From CAXXOK01 sp963674895 (lineage in GTDB: Bacteria; Bacillota; Clostridia; Christensenellales; Aristaeellaceae): DNA of 64,000 nt. The stretch is from contig CAXXCY010000001.1 of the NCBI GenBank assembly GCA_963674895.2, forward strand, positions 124,001 through 188,000. Direction: 5' to 3'. Positions within the stretch are counted from its first letter, which is position 1. Every line of letters begins with the position of its first letter. Of the stretch, positions 26,795 through 34,972 are shown in pieces. The notes under the pieces were generated by a model. That model saw only the letters and a list, made by a program, of their open reading frames with translations, had not been told where the DNA came from and did no database searches. Made by a program: the position numbers and the translations under genes.

Positions 26795-26962
26795 TGCGCC
26801 GCGCGGGCGAAAAAGCCTGTGCGGCCGACATCGTTTCATTATACGCAATCTCCCGGCGCGTCCGGTGTTCACGCTGCGGTCACTGCGCCGTCTTTGACCG
26901 CAGAGACCTCCCCGCGGTTTCTTCCGCGACCGGGTATACCCTGCAGCACAGGCCCTGTCAAT

Positions 26963-27000
26963 CCGAAGCCCTCCCCGGGAGGAGGGCTTCGGACTATTTT
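26963..27000. terminator. Terminator hairpin between convergent genes
   Basis: CCGAAGCCCTCC (26963-26974), 6-base loop, GGAGGGCTTCGG (26981-26992), followed by ACTATTTT. It can end the cyclophilin transcript (plus) and is placed to end the first secreted paralogue's transcript (minus). The 26795-26962 stretch holds no gene. Confidence 0.75.
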
Positions 27001-27018
27001 CAGTTCCGGCGCGTCGGT

Positions 27019-27660
27019 TTACTCATCGAGCCAGCCTATGCTCCAGCCGAAGCTTTCCACCTTTCCATCCGTGCCGAAATTGACGGTAAGCTGCGCGTGA
27101 TCCTGATTGACGTAATTTTCCGGATGCTTGGTCACATCCTCGCCATAGGGCGTAACGGGGGCGACGTAATTAAAGGAGAACGTCCCGTTCTCATTGCGCT
27201 TCACATACCCGCAGGGCGGCAGCGGCTTGTTTGTGGAGCCTACGGTTCCGGCAGAATAGAATTCGGTGCTGGATTTCGGATTGGGCTGTATGTAGAACAG
27301 ATTGACAACCTCCTGCGCCGTCATGCCGACCTTCAGACCGCGCGGTCCCGTATAATAGTCGCTGTACACCCAGACTTCCGAAAGCTTGCCTTCAAAATCC
27401 AGGGTCAGGAGCAGATCCCCGAAGTTCCACGTTTCCTTGGCCTCCATATCGAACTGCGTAATATCCAAACGGTGGTCCTTCAAGCCCTGCGCGAAATTCT
27501 CGCATGCCTGCGTAGTCGCGCCCGCGGTAAGCTCGTTCAACACCAGGTCTTTCGCCGTGACGGGGCCGGTTGCGGTAGTGCTGGCCGTCGCCGCCGCGTT
27601 CAGGGAAAGCGCGAGCAAAATGCAGCATGCGGCTGCAAGGATACGCCGGTTCCATTTCAT
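27019..27660 (-). CDS. Secreted protein of unknown function, paralogue 1 of 3
   Basis: About 213 residues with a Sec signal peptide (hydrophobic about 6-26, no lipobox). The mature part carries two weak repeats with a Y-[ST]-x-[FY]-x-G-P-R-G-L-K-V-G-M-T-x-x-E-V pattern and a PPCGYVKRNENGTFSFNYVAPV segment. Both features recur in the next two genes. The G-x-T-x-x-E-V turns recall SmpA/OmlA and BLIP-like domains, which are small beta-lactamase-inhibitor-type folds. Function unknown. GAGAGGG precedes ATG 27660, and it has its own promoter (27799-27827). Confidence 0.75.
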   Translation of the reverse strand: MKWNRRILAAACCILLALSLNAAATASTTATGPVTAKDLVLNELTAGATTQACENFAQGLKDHRLDITQFDMEAKETWNFGDLLLTLDFEGKLSEVWVYSDYYTGPRGLKVGMTAQEVVNLFYIQPNPKSSTEFYSAGTVGSTNKPLPPCGYVKRNENGTFSFNYVAPVTPYGEDVTKHPENYVNQDHAQLTVNFGTDGKVESFGWSIGWLDE

Positions 27661-27798
27661 ACGTTTCCCTCTCCTTATTCCATTGTCTCGCATGGGATCA
27701 TTGCAACGTCGTTCGGGCGGTGTCTGTGATCACGGGCTGCGGCGAATTGCGTGTTCTTTTTACGGGGCGCGGCAAAAAGGCGCCTGTATTCTGCCGTG

Positions 27799-27827
27799 AT
27801 TATACCGCGGCTTTCCCCCGATTACAA
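27799..27827 (-). promoter_or_regulatory. Promoter of secreted paralogue 1
   Basis: Minus strand TTGTAA (27822-27827), 17-base spacer, TATAAT (27799-27804). Start of transcription near 27792, leader about 130 bases. Confidence 0.6.
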
Positions 27828-27857
27828 TTCTCCGGGCGCCCCGTTCTGCTCAAAATC

Positions 27858-27898
27858 AAAAAAAGAACGCGGATGGATTGTTTGCCAATCCATCCGCG
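27858..27898 (-). terminator. Rho-independent terminator of secreted paralogue 2
   Basis: On the minus strand a 13-bp perfect stem (27868-27880 with 27886-27898) with a 5-base loop, followed by seven T residues interrupted by one C. It lies about 30 bases after the stop of paralogue 2. Confidence 0.9.
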
Positions 27899-27929
27899 CA
27901 ACCGCCGTTTGGTTTGATGTCCGTGCGCA

Positions 27930-28574
27930 TTATTCCGCCCACGGCCGCAAATACCAGGCATAATCCGCAACCGTTCCGTCCGGGCCGAAATGGACCGCCA
28001 GGGTGGCCAGCGGCTCATAGATGAAATCCATCGGATCGGACAGCACGTCGTCGCCAAAGGACGAAACGGGGGCGACATAGAACACGGAGACCGTGCCGTC
28101 TTCCTCGCGCTGTATGTATCCGCAGGGCGGGAACTGCGCTTCCAGGTCCTCCACATAGCCGGACGTATACAGTACGTCGGTGGAAATAAGCCCCGGATCC
28201 CTGAAGAACCGGCCGGTTACATCCTCCAGAGTCTGCCCTGCCGCAATCCCGCGCGGGCCGGGGTACGCTCCGCTGCCGGCCTCGGCGCCGACCAGCGTGT
28301 TCTCCTCGGAGAAGGTGAGGGTGAGGCCGTCGAAATACCAGATTTCCTGTGTTTCCCCGGTGGCTCCAATCTCAACGAACTCCATATCCGCAGGTTCGCC
28401 GAACGTTTCCTTGGCTTCGTCTTTGGTCGCGCCTGCATACACATAGGATACGGCTAGATCGTCCGGTGAAAAACGGGCGATTACGGGGGCGCCGGTCTCC
28501 GCCAGCGCGGAGGTCAGGGAGAATACCAGCAGCGCGCAGCATGCGATTGCGAGGATGGATCGGGTAGATTTCAT
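27930..28574 (-). CDS. Secreted protein of unknown function, paralogue 2 of 3
   Basis: 214 residues: signal peptide ending SALAE (about 27), then ATKDEAKETFGEPADMEF and the shared blocks YPGPRGIAAGQTLEDV and PPCGYIQREEDGTVSVFYVAPV. The pattern of turn, strand WYFDGLTLTF and turn suggests two SmpA/BLIP-like repeats. TAAGGAGAGG precedes ATG 28574. A minus-strand TATAAT lies at 28729-28734 without a clear -35. Cysteine pairing in PPCGY is shared by all three. Function unknown. Confidence 0.75.
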   Translation of the reverse strand: MKSTRSILAIACCALLVFSLTSALAETGAPVIARFSPDDLAVSYVYAGATKDEAKETFGEPADMEFVEIGATGETQEIWYFDGLTLTFSEENTLVGAEAGSGAYPGPRGIAAGQTLEDVTGRFFRDPGLISTDVLYTSGYVEDLEAQFPPCGYIQREEDGTVSVFYVAPVSSFGDDVLSDPMDFIYEPLATLAVHFGPDGTVADYAWYLRPWAE

Positions 28575-28813
28575 AACATTCCTCTCCTTACGTTTTGACT
28601 GCAACGACGAGCCAAAGGCTTTTCCGGCGAACCTGTGCTTTCGCCTGCCCCTCAAGGGTCCCGTGCGCTCCCCGCGCCCGGCGGGGCGGAAGCGCGCGGC
28701 GCGAATGCCTGTGCCTGCGTCTGCCATCATTATACGTCAATTTCGACTTTTTAGGGCCTTTGACGAGAAGTTTTACCGTTCTGAACAGCCCGGGAACGGC
28801 CGGCCGGGCGCCG

Positions 28814-29455
28814 TTATTGCGTCTCGATCGCGAACCACTCGTACGATATCACTTCGTTATCCCTGAGGGTGATCGTAAAATAGGCGCAGCCTTCCTTGAT
28901 CGTGGCCGACGACGCAGCGATGCGCACATTGCCCATTTCGGGATCGGCATAGGCGACAAAGTTGAAAGCGTACGTTCCGTCGGGATTGGACTGTGAGTAG
29001 CCGCAGTCCGGCTGCTGCGGATCGAACGCGCCGAAGGCTTCGTTCCAGTAAAAATGTCTGCTGGAATCCGAGTTGGGGCTGATGTAGGTATCCTTGACGA
29101 CGTCCTGCACCGTTTTGCCTACTTCCACATGTTTCGGCCCGACAATCCCCTTTTTGGATACCTTGACGCCGACGAGCTTGTTTTTGGATGAGAAGGTGAG
29201 TTCCATCCCGTCGTAATGCCATATGACGTAGGAATTTTTGATGAGTGAATCCGAGTTTTCTTCTGTGCTCGCGGGATCGCCGTATTCCCGCCGGATCTCC
29301 TCCATGGGCGAGCCGTACTGGAAGTTACCCATGGTCATGTCCTCGGCTCCAAAGGGTGTGGGGTCCTCGCCGTCGCCCCCGGCCGGCGCGTTGGTCAGGG
29401 AGAACATCAGCAGCAGCGCACATACGGCGGCGAGAACGTACTTTGCGGATTTCAT
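28814..29455 (-). CDS. Secreted protein of unknown function, paralogue 3 of 3
   Basis: 213 residues with a signal peptide (about 1-24), then GSPMEEIRREYGDPAS, WHYDGMELTFSSKNKLVGV, GPKHVEVGKTVQDVV and PDCGYSQSNPDGTYAFNFVAYA, all aligned with blocks in paralogues 1 and 2. This copy is the most divergent and adds an ITLRDNEVISYEWFAIE tail. It has its own TTGTCA-17-TATAAT promoter. Such triple, separately promoted copies suggest dosage or antigenic/functional variation; unproven. Confidence 0.75.
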   Translation of the reverse strand: MKSAKYVLAAVCALLLMFSLTNAPAGGDGEDPTPFGAEDMTMGNFQYGSPMEEIRREYGDPASTEENSDSLIKNSYVIWHYDGMELTFSSKNKLVGVKVSKKGIVGPKHVEVGKTVQDVVKDTYISPNSDSSRHFYWNEAFGAFDPQQPDCGYSQSNPDGTYAFNFVAYADPEMGNVRIAASSATIKEGCAYFTITLRDNEVISYEWFAIETQ

Positions 29456-29587
29456 GGTTTTCTCTCCTTTGCATCAGACGGACAGGGGGCATGGCATGGC
29501 TTTCACGTCAAACAGAAAATCGCGCGCTTACAGCGCCGCACGAAAGGAAAGCGAACGGTACCGGAGAATATGCCGCTGTTTGGTATC

Positions 29588-29616
29588 ATTATACGACGGC
29601 TTTCCGCCGCTGACAA
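29588..29616 (-). promoter_or_regulatory. Promoter of secreted paralogue 3
   Basis: Minus strand TTGTCA (29611-29616), 17-base spacer, TATAAT (29588-29593). Leader about 126 bases. Confidence 0.7.
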
Positions 29617-29835
29617 ATATTTGTGCAGCCGTCGCTTTTTGACGGCTGCCCAGGGAAATCTCCCCGGCGGCCGGCATCGTCCGCTTCACGTCAAGCCTGT
29701 CCGGCCGCAACGCGCGGCAGGCCGCCAACGCAAGCGTTGGCGGCCTTATTTTCCAATGATACCGCTCCTGTTTGGAGCCTGAGCGTATCCGTAAACCCTC
29801 TGCATTGGGTACGTAAAAGCGATGGAGGGGAGAGC
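29617..29835. other. Intergenic region with one strong hairpin
   Basis: No gene seen. A 12-bp perfect stem AGGCCGCCAACG (29719-29730), loop CAAG, CGTTGGCGGCCT (29735-29746) then TATTTT lies about 90 bases after the end of the small lipoprotein gene. The T-rich side faces the plus strand, so its role is unclear. Confidence 0.45.
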
Positions 29836-30144
29836 TCAATCCCCGCGGTCGCTGTGCCTGCGTTTTTTGCGGGAGAACGCCAGGCCGCCGAAGCCGCTGA
29901 TGATCGCCATGTAATACCCCAGATTGTACCAGAAGCCTACGTTGTTCACCTCATAGATGCCGATATTTTTGTTGAACAGCGAAATAATCAGCGTGATGGG
30001 CGCGATCCAGCCGTGCCAGATACCCGACAGGAACCCGGCAGGATGCTCCACCGTGTTTGCGCCGTCCCCCGGGGCGCAGGAGGAAACGAGCATGAGAAGG
30101 ACTACCATCATCAGTCCGAGCAATAAAAGCTTTTTCCGTTTCAT
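29836..30144 (-). CDS. Small membrane lipoprotein of unknown function
   Basis: 102 residues. A lysine-rich start and hydrophobic helix end in LVSSC (about 17-21), a good lipobox, so this one is expected to be lipid-anchored. Two more hydrophobic stretches follow (about 45-57 with GIWHGWIAPITLIISLF, and 70-88) and a basic tail. Short proteins with this GxxxGWIAPITLI pattern are widespread but unassigned. The start at 30144 has AGAAGG at long spacing; upstream frame lacks a signal peptide. A minus-strand TATAAT lies at 30212-30217. Confidence 0.7.
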   Translation of the reverse strand: MKRKKLLLLGLMMVVLLMLVSSCAPGDGANTVEHPAGFLSGIWHGWIAPITLIISLFNKNIGIYEVNNVGFWYNLGYYMAIISGFGGLAFSRKKRRHSDRGD

Positions 30145-30374
30145 AAACCCATCGACCTTCTTTCCGCGTTTTTTCGATTGAATGCCGTAATACAAATTTC
30201 CGTCTCGGATTATTATACACCATAAACGGCGGAAGCAGAACGCTTTTGTGCGCAAGCCTGTGCAGGCCGCCTTTACCGATGGCTTTCCTCCGGGTACCAT
30301 GACGCGGTCTCTGGATTTTGTCGTCATTTGCTCGCATGATGGATGATTAAGAATCCCAGGCATTCTTCCTTATT

Positions 30375-30483
30375 TCACTCATCCATTAAAAGTATCACCT
30401 CTACATCGCCGTTTCCCAGGATTTGCTTGAGTTCTTCCTTCGTTACGCTGTCAATACTGCCCGGATATGTGAAATTCCATGGA
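30375..30483 (-). pseudogene. Fragment of a cyclophilin-like gene
   Basis: The minus strand reads WNFTYPGSIDSVTKEELK followed by QILGNGDVEVILLMDE and a stop. This is close to the C-terminal 35 residues of the intact gene at 31635-32273 (WNFTYLGNIDSVTQEELR and so on). Just before it the frame meets a stop within three codons, and nothing like the rest of the protein precedes it. It is a degraded second copy, about 1.3 kb downstream of the intact gene. Confidence 0.75.
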
Positions 30484-30771
30484 GGCTAATAGGCAGTATC
30501 CATCTCCGTTCCGGCTTGTTTGGCAGCCGCACCGTACTCTCGCGGATATGTATTGCGCTGGACAATCCCGTATAGGACTCCCCGCGTTATATCCGGATCA
30601 TCTCGGCAGCGCGTCGCGTAGTCCCCGTGCGGGAATAATAAGCTATGAAAACACCTACAATATCCATCCTTACACGTTCGATACTGATTCCGCAATTCGA
30701 TGACTGCGTATTCGGTTTTTATTGGTACGCAATACCCGATATCACGTTTTCCAATATCTTTTGGGCCTCCG
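30484..30771. other. Intergenic, probably decayed sequence
   Basis: Lies between the cyclophilin-like fragment and the broken aldo/keto reductase. No frame gives a recognisable protein. Base composition is less GC-rich than the surroundings, which fits decayed or recently gained DNA. Confidence 0.4.
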
Positions 30772-31638
30772 TCAGCTCATTCGGCCGCCGTAAACAGGGA
30801 AGAAGCTGAACTCTCCGTAGTTCCTGATGGTTTCGATTTTCCGGAGCCTATCCATGTCATGATCGGAAATCACAAAATCGACATCGGCATTGTTTTTCAT
30901 ATGCTCGGGATTGGCGGTCTTGGGCAGAGGAAGCAGGCCAAGTTGCAGGCAGTAGCGGATGCCAAGCTGCGGTACGGACACGTGATACTGAGCGGCCGCT
31001 GCGGCAATATCCCTGTTCTTCATCATTTCGCCGTGCGCGACGGGCGAATACGCTTCCACCAAAATACCCTGGCTTTCGCAATATGCGATTAGCTCCGTCG
31101 GCGTATTGCTGATATGCGCCAGAATTTGGTTGACCATCGGTTTCACGGTGCAGGCGGAAAGAATGTTGTCCAGATCCTCCTTCTGGAAGTTCGATACGCC
31201 GACGGCGCGCAGTTTGCCTGCCTTGTAAGCATCCTCCAACGCCCTCCACGCTTCGCGGTTGCCTTCAAAGTAACGGTCATTTATACCGAATTCCATCCAC
31301 GGCTACGGGCTGTGAATAATCATCATGTCGAGGAAATTAAGCCCCATTGTTTTAAGCGACTGGTCTATGGACTTTTCCGCTTCTTTATAGGTCTTGATTT
31401 CCGCGGCCAGTTTGGTGGTTACGAACAGGTCTTCGCGTTTCACGCCGCAGGTGCGGATTCCCTCGCCCACGCCGCTTTCGTTGGCATAGGCCTGCGCGGT
31501 ATCCATATGGCGGTAACCGACGGATACAGCGTCTTTCACGGCCGGCGCCGCCTTGTCATTGTCTATCATCCAGGTGCCGAGGCCCAGTTTCGGGATTTTC
31601 ACGCCATTTGCCAGCGTATAGGTTTCATTCAGAATCAT
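30772..31638 (-). pseudogene. Aldo/keto reductase gene interrupted by an amber codon
   Basis: A full-length aldo/keto reductase of about 288 codons, split by one in-frame TAG at 31303-31305. The first part holds the catalytic Asp and Tyr (YRHMDTAQAYANE), Lys (VTTKL) and His (MIIHSP). The second part resumes at PWMEFG and runs on through VGVSNFQKEDL to the end with no shift. The family usually has IHSPQPW here, so CAG to TAG is a one-base change. TAG serves as a normal stop elsewhere in the window. It is the last gene of a MerR-linked operon and overlaps the preceding gene by 4 bases. Confidence 0.8.
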
Positions 31639-32273
31639 ACGGCATCCTCCTTTATTCGTTGTTCGTCCAGTGACAGTGTGACTTTCACATCACCGTTTCC
31701 CAGAACCTCCCTGAGTTCTTCCTGCGTTACGCTATCGATGTTGCCCAGATACGTGAAGTTCCAGGAATTGGGCGCGTAGTAGATGACCAGCGCGTTTCCC
31801 TGATACAAAATCAGGTCGCCAGGCCTGGTGGTGATTTGTTCGTCATTTCGGGGCAGGCTCTGTCCCAGAGAACCTACTTTTTCCATATTGGCGTAATCAT
31901 GCATGGATATGGTTATGGGGCCGTCCGCAAGCCGTTCCAGAAGTGCGGCCGCGCTGGTATTATCCGCCAGCGCTGCGGCCCATCCGGTATTTCCGATCGT
32001 CAGTTTCATTCGCTTTAGCTTTTCCTTCTGCGTTTCGTCCGCTATTTCCCCCCGCTGGTTCTCCTCTGCGGCGGCTTCCAGCGCTGTTTTGCTTTCTCCA
32101 GACAGCACCGTTGCATGAGGGCCCGCAGCCGTGGGTGCCGCGCTTCCTTCGGCCGGACCCGCACATACCGTAAGGGATAACAAGCTTGTGACAAACAGGA
32201 AAACCAGCGTCCCATTTTTTATGGTTCTGCCTGGACCCCTTCTGTGAGTTCCGGATCGGTATCCCAGTCTCAT
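31635..32273 (-). CDS. Exported cyclophilin-like domain protein
   Basis: About 212 residues: an N-terminal basic segment and hydrophobic helix (about 22-40) with LTVC, a poor lipobox, then a polar linker and a cyclophilin-like domain starting MKLTIGNTGWAAALADNTSAAALLERL and ending in WNFTYLGNIDSV. The domain resembles the small cyclophilin-like family (DUF-type) found in Firmicutes next to aldo/keto reductases and flavodoxins. AAGG precedes the ATG chosen here. Cofactor or ligand unknown. A partial copy lies at 30375-30483. Confidence 0.75.
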   Translation of the reverse strand: MRLGYRSGTHRRGPGRTIKNGTLVFLFVTSLLSLTVCAGPAEGSAAPTAAGPHATVLSGESKTALEAAAEENQRGEIADETQKEKLKRMKLTIGNTGWAAALADNTSAAALLERLADGPITISMHDYANMEKVGSLGQSLPRNDEQITTRPGDLILYQGNALVIYYAPNSWNFTYLGNIDSVTQEELREVLGNGDVKVTLSLDEQRIKEDAV

Positions 32274-32288
32274 GGCTTTCACCTTGCG

Positions 32289-32723
32289 CTACAGGGCGGC
32301 ATATGCTTCGTCCGTTACCGGTTCGAGCCACTCGTTGGAGGCGCCTTCTCCCGGTATTTCCACGGAAATATGGCTGAACCAGCTGTCCGCTTTCGCACCG
32401 TGCCAGTGTTTCACGCCGGCCGGGATTTCGATCACCATGCCCGGCTCCAGACTGACGGGCGTCTCCCCTTCCCTCTGATACCAACCCTCGCCCGCCGTGC
32501 ATATGAGCATCTGCCCGCCGCCGCTTTTCGCGTGGTGGATATGCCAGTTGTTGCGGCAGCCCGGCTCAAAGGTGACATTGATCATGAGAATCGGGCTCTG
32601 TCCGGGTTTGCTTAATAGATTCAAATAGGATTCCCCGATAAAATACTTGGCAAACATTGTGTTGGGAACGCCCAGGCCAAACACATTAACCTTGTCAAAT
32701 CCGTCCTTGGTCATATACTTCAT
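32289..32723 (-). CDS. Cupin-domain protein
   Basis: 144 residues with the two cupin motifs: G-C-R-N-N-W-H-I-H-H (about 56-65) and the E-G/P-G-M-V-I-E-I-P-A-G-V-K-H-W-H block (about 92-108), giving three or four metal-ligand histidines. Related proteins sit with carboxymuconolactone decarboxylase-like or aldo/keto reductase genes. GGAGG lies 8 bases before ATG 32723; an ATG two codons upstream is too near it. It overlaps or abuts the flanking genes, so one transcript is likely. Confidence 0.85.
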   Translation of the reverse strand: MKYMTKDGFDKVNVFGLGVPNTMFAKYFIGESYLNLLSKPGQSPILMINVTFEPGCRNNWHIHHAKSGGGQMLICTAGEGWYQREGETPVSLEPGMVIEIPAGVKHWHGAKADSWFSHISVEIPGEGASNEWLEPVTDEAYAAL

Positions 32724-32725
32724 AA

Positions 32726-33592
32726 TCATTTCCTCCGAATACTCTTTCCCATCAGGTCAAACATAAGCTTTCTCATGAACATCGGCGGGTAATGGAAATA
32801 CTCCCGGTTCCGGTCCAGTTCACCAATGGCCTTCATGTCGTCCGCGCCGAGTTCGAAATCAAAGATATCCATATTCTCCCGGATGTGCTGCGGGTTGGTG
32901 GATTTCGGGAACACGATGTATCCTGTCTGAATATGCCACCGCAGGATAATTTGCACCGTGGATTTATGGTACTTCGCCGCCATTTTCTCAAACACAGGGT
33001 GATGCAGCAGCTTCTGGTCCCCGTGTCCGATCGGATACCATGCTTCTATCTTTATATCATAGGGTTTCAGGAACTCACGCAGCTTTTTTTGTTGTGCGAA
33101 CGGATGCGCTTCCACCTGGTTGACGGCAGGGATAATTTTGGCTGCAGCCAGCAGCTTCTGAACGTTCGCGATGGAAAAATTGCTGATGCCTATGGATTTG
33201 ATTGTTCCGGCCTCCACATCTTCTTCCAGCGCTTTCCACGAGCCGATAAAATCGCCGACCTGCTGGTGTAAAAGCATCAAATCAATGGTGTCAAGCTGCA
33301 GCGCGGCAAGTGAACGCCGGACGGCCGTCTTGGTTTTTTCGTATCCGAAATCATTGGTCCAGATTTTCGTGGTGATAAAAACGTCTTCTCTGGGAATGCC
33401 CGATTCCCGTACAGCGTCTCCAACCGCTTTTTCATTGCGATAAAGCTGCGCGGTATCAATGTGCCGGTAGCCTTGCCGAAGCGCTTCGAGTACTCCCTGT
33501 TTGCATTCGTTGTAATCCGGGATCAGGAACACGCCATATCCAAGCTGCGGAATGCTATACCCGCTGTTGAGTTTTACGGATGTATACATCAT
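32726..33592 (-). CDS. Aldo/keto reductase
   Basis: A 288-residue NADPH-dependent reductase of the 2,5-diketo-D-gluconate reductase type. Catalytic residues are visible: D in YRHIDTAQLYRNE (about 44-56), K in TTKIW, H in LMLLHQQ, and KSTNPQHIRENMDIFDF near the C-terminal NADPH site. It reduces aldehydes or ketones in the cytosol. AAGGGG precedes tandem ATGs. It is the first gene of the group after merR; 104 bases separate them, so readthrough from the MerR promoter is plausible. Confidence 0.9.
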   Translation of the reverse strand: MMYTSVKLNSGYSIPQLGYGVFLIPDYNECKQGVLEALRQGYRHIDTAQLYRNEKAVGDAVRESGIPREDVFITTKIWTNDFGYEKTKTAVRRSLAALQLDTIDLMLLHQQVGDFIGSWKALEEDVEAGTIKSIGISNFSIANVQKLLAAAKIIPAVNQVEAHPFAQQKKLREFLKPYDIKIEAWYPIGHGDQKLLHHPVFEKMAAKYHKSTVQIILRWHIQTGYIVFPKSTNPQHIRENMDIFDFELGADDMKAIGELDRNREYFHYPPMFMRKLMFDLMGKSIRRK

Positions 33593-33696
33593 ATTTCCCC
33601 TTCTGTCGGTTGTATAAGGTGGGTTGCCAAAATAAAAGTCTATACGCTTAATCCTCTATGGCAAACCCGATATTCACGGTTTGTTCTTTTGTTGCT

Positions 33697-34098
33697 CTAG
33701 GTTGTCGTACAGTTGCCGGCCGGTTGTCGTAGAGTCTCTTCATATTTGAGCATTCGTTCCTCATAGCCATCCAGTTTCCAGTCCAGTTTCGCCAGAACAG
33801 AAGTCATTTCATCAATGCGGGCTACAATCTGTTCCCGCTGTTCCAGCAGCAGTTTTTTGCGTGCAGCAATGGTTTTCTCCCCCATCGAAAACAACCGGAC
33901 ATACTCAATGAGGGTTTCCACTGTCACGCCCGCGGAGCGCATGCATTTGATATACTCCACCCAACGGCAGTCGGCTTCGCTGTAATCCCGGATACCGCCG
34001 GGCGTGCGGCTTACATTCGGCAGGAGGCCAATACGTTCATAGTACCGCAGCGTATCCGGGGTTAAGGCAAATTTCTTGGCAACCTCTGCAATCGTCAT
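33697..34098 (-). CDS. MerR-family transcriptional regulator
   Basis: 133 residues: MTIAEVAKKFALTPDTLRYYERIGLLPNVSRTPGGIRDYSEAD is the MerR winged-helix head; a long coiled coil (about 75-125) follows. No metal-binding cysteine pair near the C-terminus, so it belongs to the group that senses organic or aldehyde stress rather than metals. ATG 34098 follows AAAGGAAGG. Its own promoter carries a perfect 20-bp palindrome with a 19-base spacer. It is followed by aldo/keto reductase and cupin genes, typical targets. Confidence 0.88.
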   Translation of the reverse strand: MTIAEVAKKFALTPDTLRYYERIGLLPNVSRTPGGIRDYSEADCRWVEYIKCMRSAGVTVETLIEYVRLFSMGEKTIAARKKLLLEQREQIVARIDEMTSVLAKLDWKLDGYEERMLKYEETLRQPAGNCTTT

Positions 34099-34193
34099 CT
34101 GATTTCCTTCCTTTCCGGGCATATAGCTGTGTCGTATCCCTGTTTCACTGCCTGCAGGCCTCCTTGTATGAGCGTAACATATCGCCCGGTTAC

Positions 34194-34224
34194 AGAATAA
34201 CACTTGGAGTTAACTCCAAGTCAA
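34194..34224 (-). promoter_or_regulatory. MerR-type promoter with 20-bp palindrome
   Basis: Minus strand TTGACT (34219-34224), 19-base spacer, TATTCT (34194-34199). The palindrome ACTTGGAGTTAACTCCAAGT (34202-34221) spans the spacer. The long spacer plus palindrome is the defining layout of MerR-activated promoters, where the regulator distorts DNA to align the boxes. Confidence 0.85.
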
Positions 34225-34339
34225 TGGGTAATTTAAAACTCTTATACGGAAGAATTCAAAATATCCCCTTGTACCTTCCAGATTTTTTATAAGCTTACCG
34301 TCATAGCGGGCATACCGAAGAATACTGTATGATCACGTC

Positions 34340-34376
34340 AAAAGGCGCCGGCCCCGTATCGGGGTCGGCGCCTTTT
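34340..34376. terminator. Strong bidirectional terminator
   Basis: A 17-bp stem with one G-T pair (34340-34356 with 34360-34376) flanked by A4 and T4. It ends the minus-strand sugar operon, about 20 bases after the SIS gene stop. The stretch 34225-34339 upstream of the MerR promoter holds no gene. Confidence 0.85.
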
Positions 34377-34393
34377 CACTTCCTGGATGCTCT

Positions 34394-34972
34394 TCAGGCA
34401 GTGAAATACTCCTGATGCTCTTTAAAGTAGCAAACGATCATATGCAGGAGAATGAGGTGAAGGTCTTCGATCCGTTCATAGCTCTGCATATCGGACACCA
34501 GCGCCGCGTCCGCCATCGGGGCGATTTTCCCGCCCGAGAACCCCGCCAGCACAATCAGCTTTCCGCCGATCTGCCGGGCATACTCGCAGGCGTTGACCAC
34601 GTTGGGGCTGTTGCCGCTCGCGCTGATGGCGATGGCCACGTCGCCGGAGCGCATGAGGTTTTTCATCTGTTCCCGGAAGATTTCCGCAAAGGCGATATCG
34701 TTGCCAAGCGCTGTGATCTTTTCAATGTTGTCGCTCAGCGACAGGATCCGAAACCGCCTTTTGTCGCCCTGTATGGCGTTTTTGCCGAAGTCGCACACGA
34801 AATGGTTGGCCGTGGACGCGCTGCCCCCGTTGCCGAAAATAAAGATCTGCCGGTCTTCCCGGTAGGCGCCCAGCAGCAGCGAAACCGCCTTGTCCATTTC
34901 GCCGTCGTCGATCGCCAGTATCGCCCGGGTCAGTTCCGTTTCATAAAACGTCAACGTATCCTTGGTGTTCAT
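34394..34972 (-). CDS. SIS-domain sugar-phosphate isomerase (GmhA-like)
   Basis: 192 residues of the GmhA/phosphoheptose isomerase type: FGNGGSASTANHFVCDFGKNA (about 49-69), SASGNSPNV (about 119-127) and GGKLIVLAGFSGG. It would interconvert sugar-phosphate ketose and aldose. It is the last gene of the operon, and its ATG overlaps the ROK gene stop. In this catabolic setting a heptose LPS role is unlikely; the substrate is unknown. Confidence 0.85.
   Translation of the reverse strand: MNTKDTLTFYETELTRAILAIDDGEMDKAVSLLLGAYREDRQIFIFGNGGSASTANHFVCDFGKNAIQGDKRRFRILSLSDNIEKITALGNDIAFAEIFREQMKNLMRSGDVAIAISASGNSPNVVNACEYARQIGGKLIVLAGFSGGKIAPMADAALVSDMQSYERIEDLHLILLHMIVCYFKEHQEYFTA

Noticed and set aside
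30484..30771. Small protein genes in the gap before the broken reductase
   Set aside because: Short frames on both strands lack ribosome sites and any recognisable motif; the region looks like decayed sequence.
31303..31305. TAG recoded as an amino acid in this genome
   Set aside because: TAG ends the regulators at 2070-2072 and 19343-19345 and the permease at 48200-48202 in normal positions, so genome-wide recoding is unlikely.
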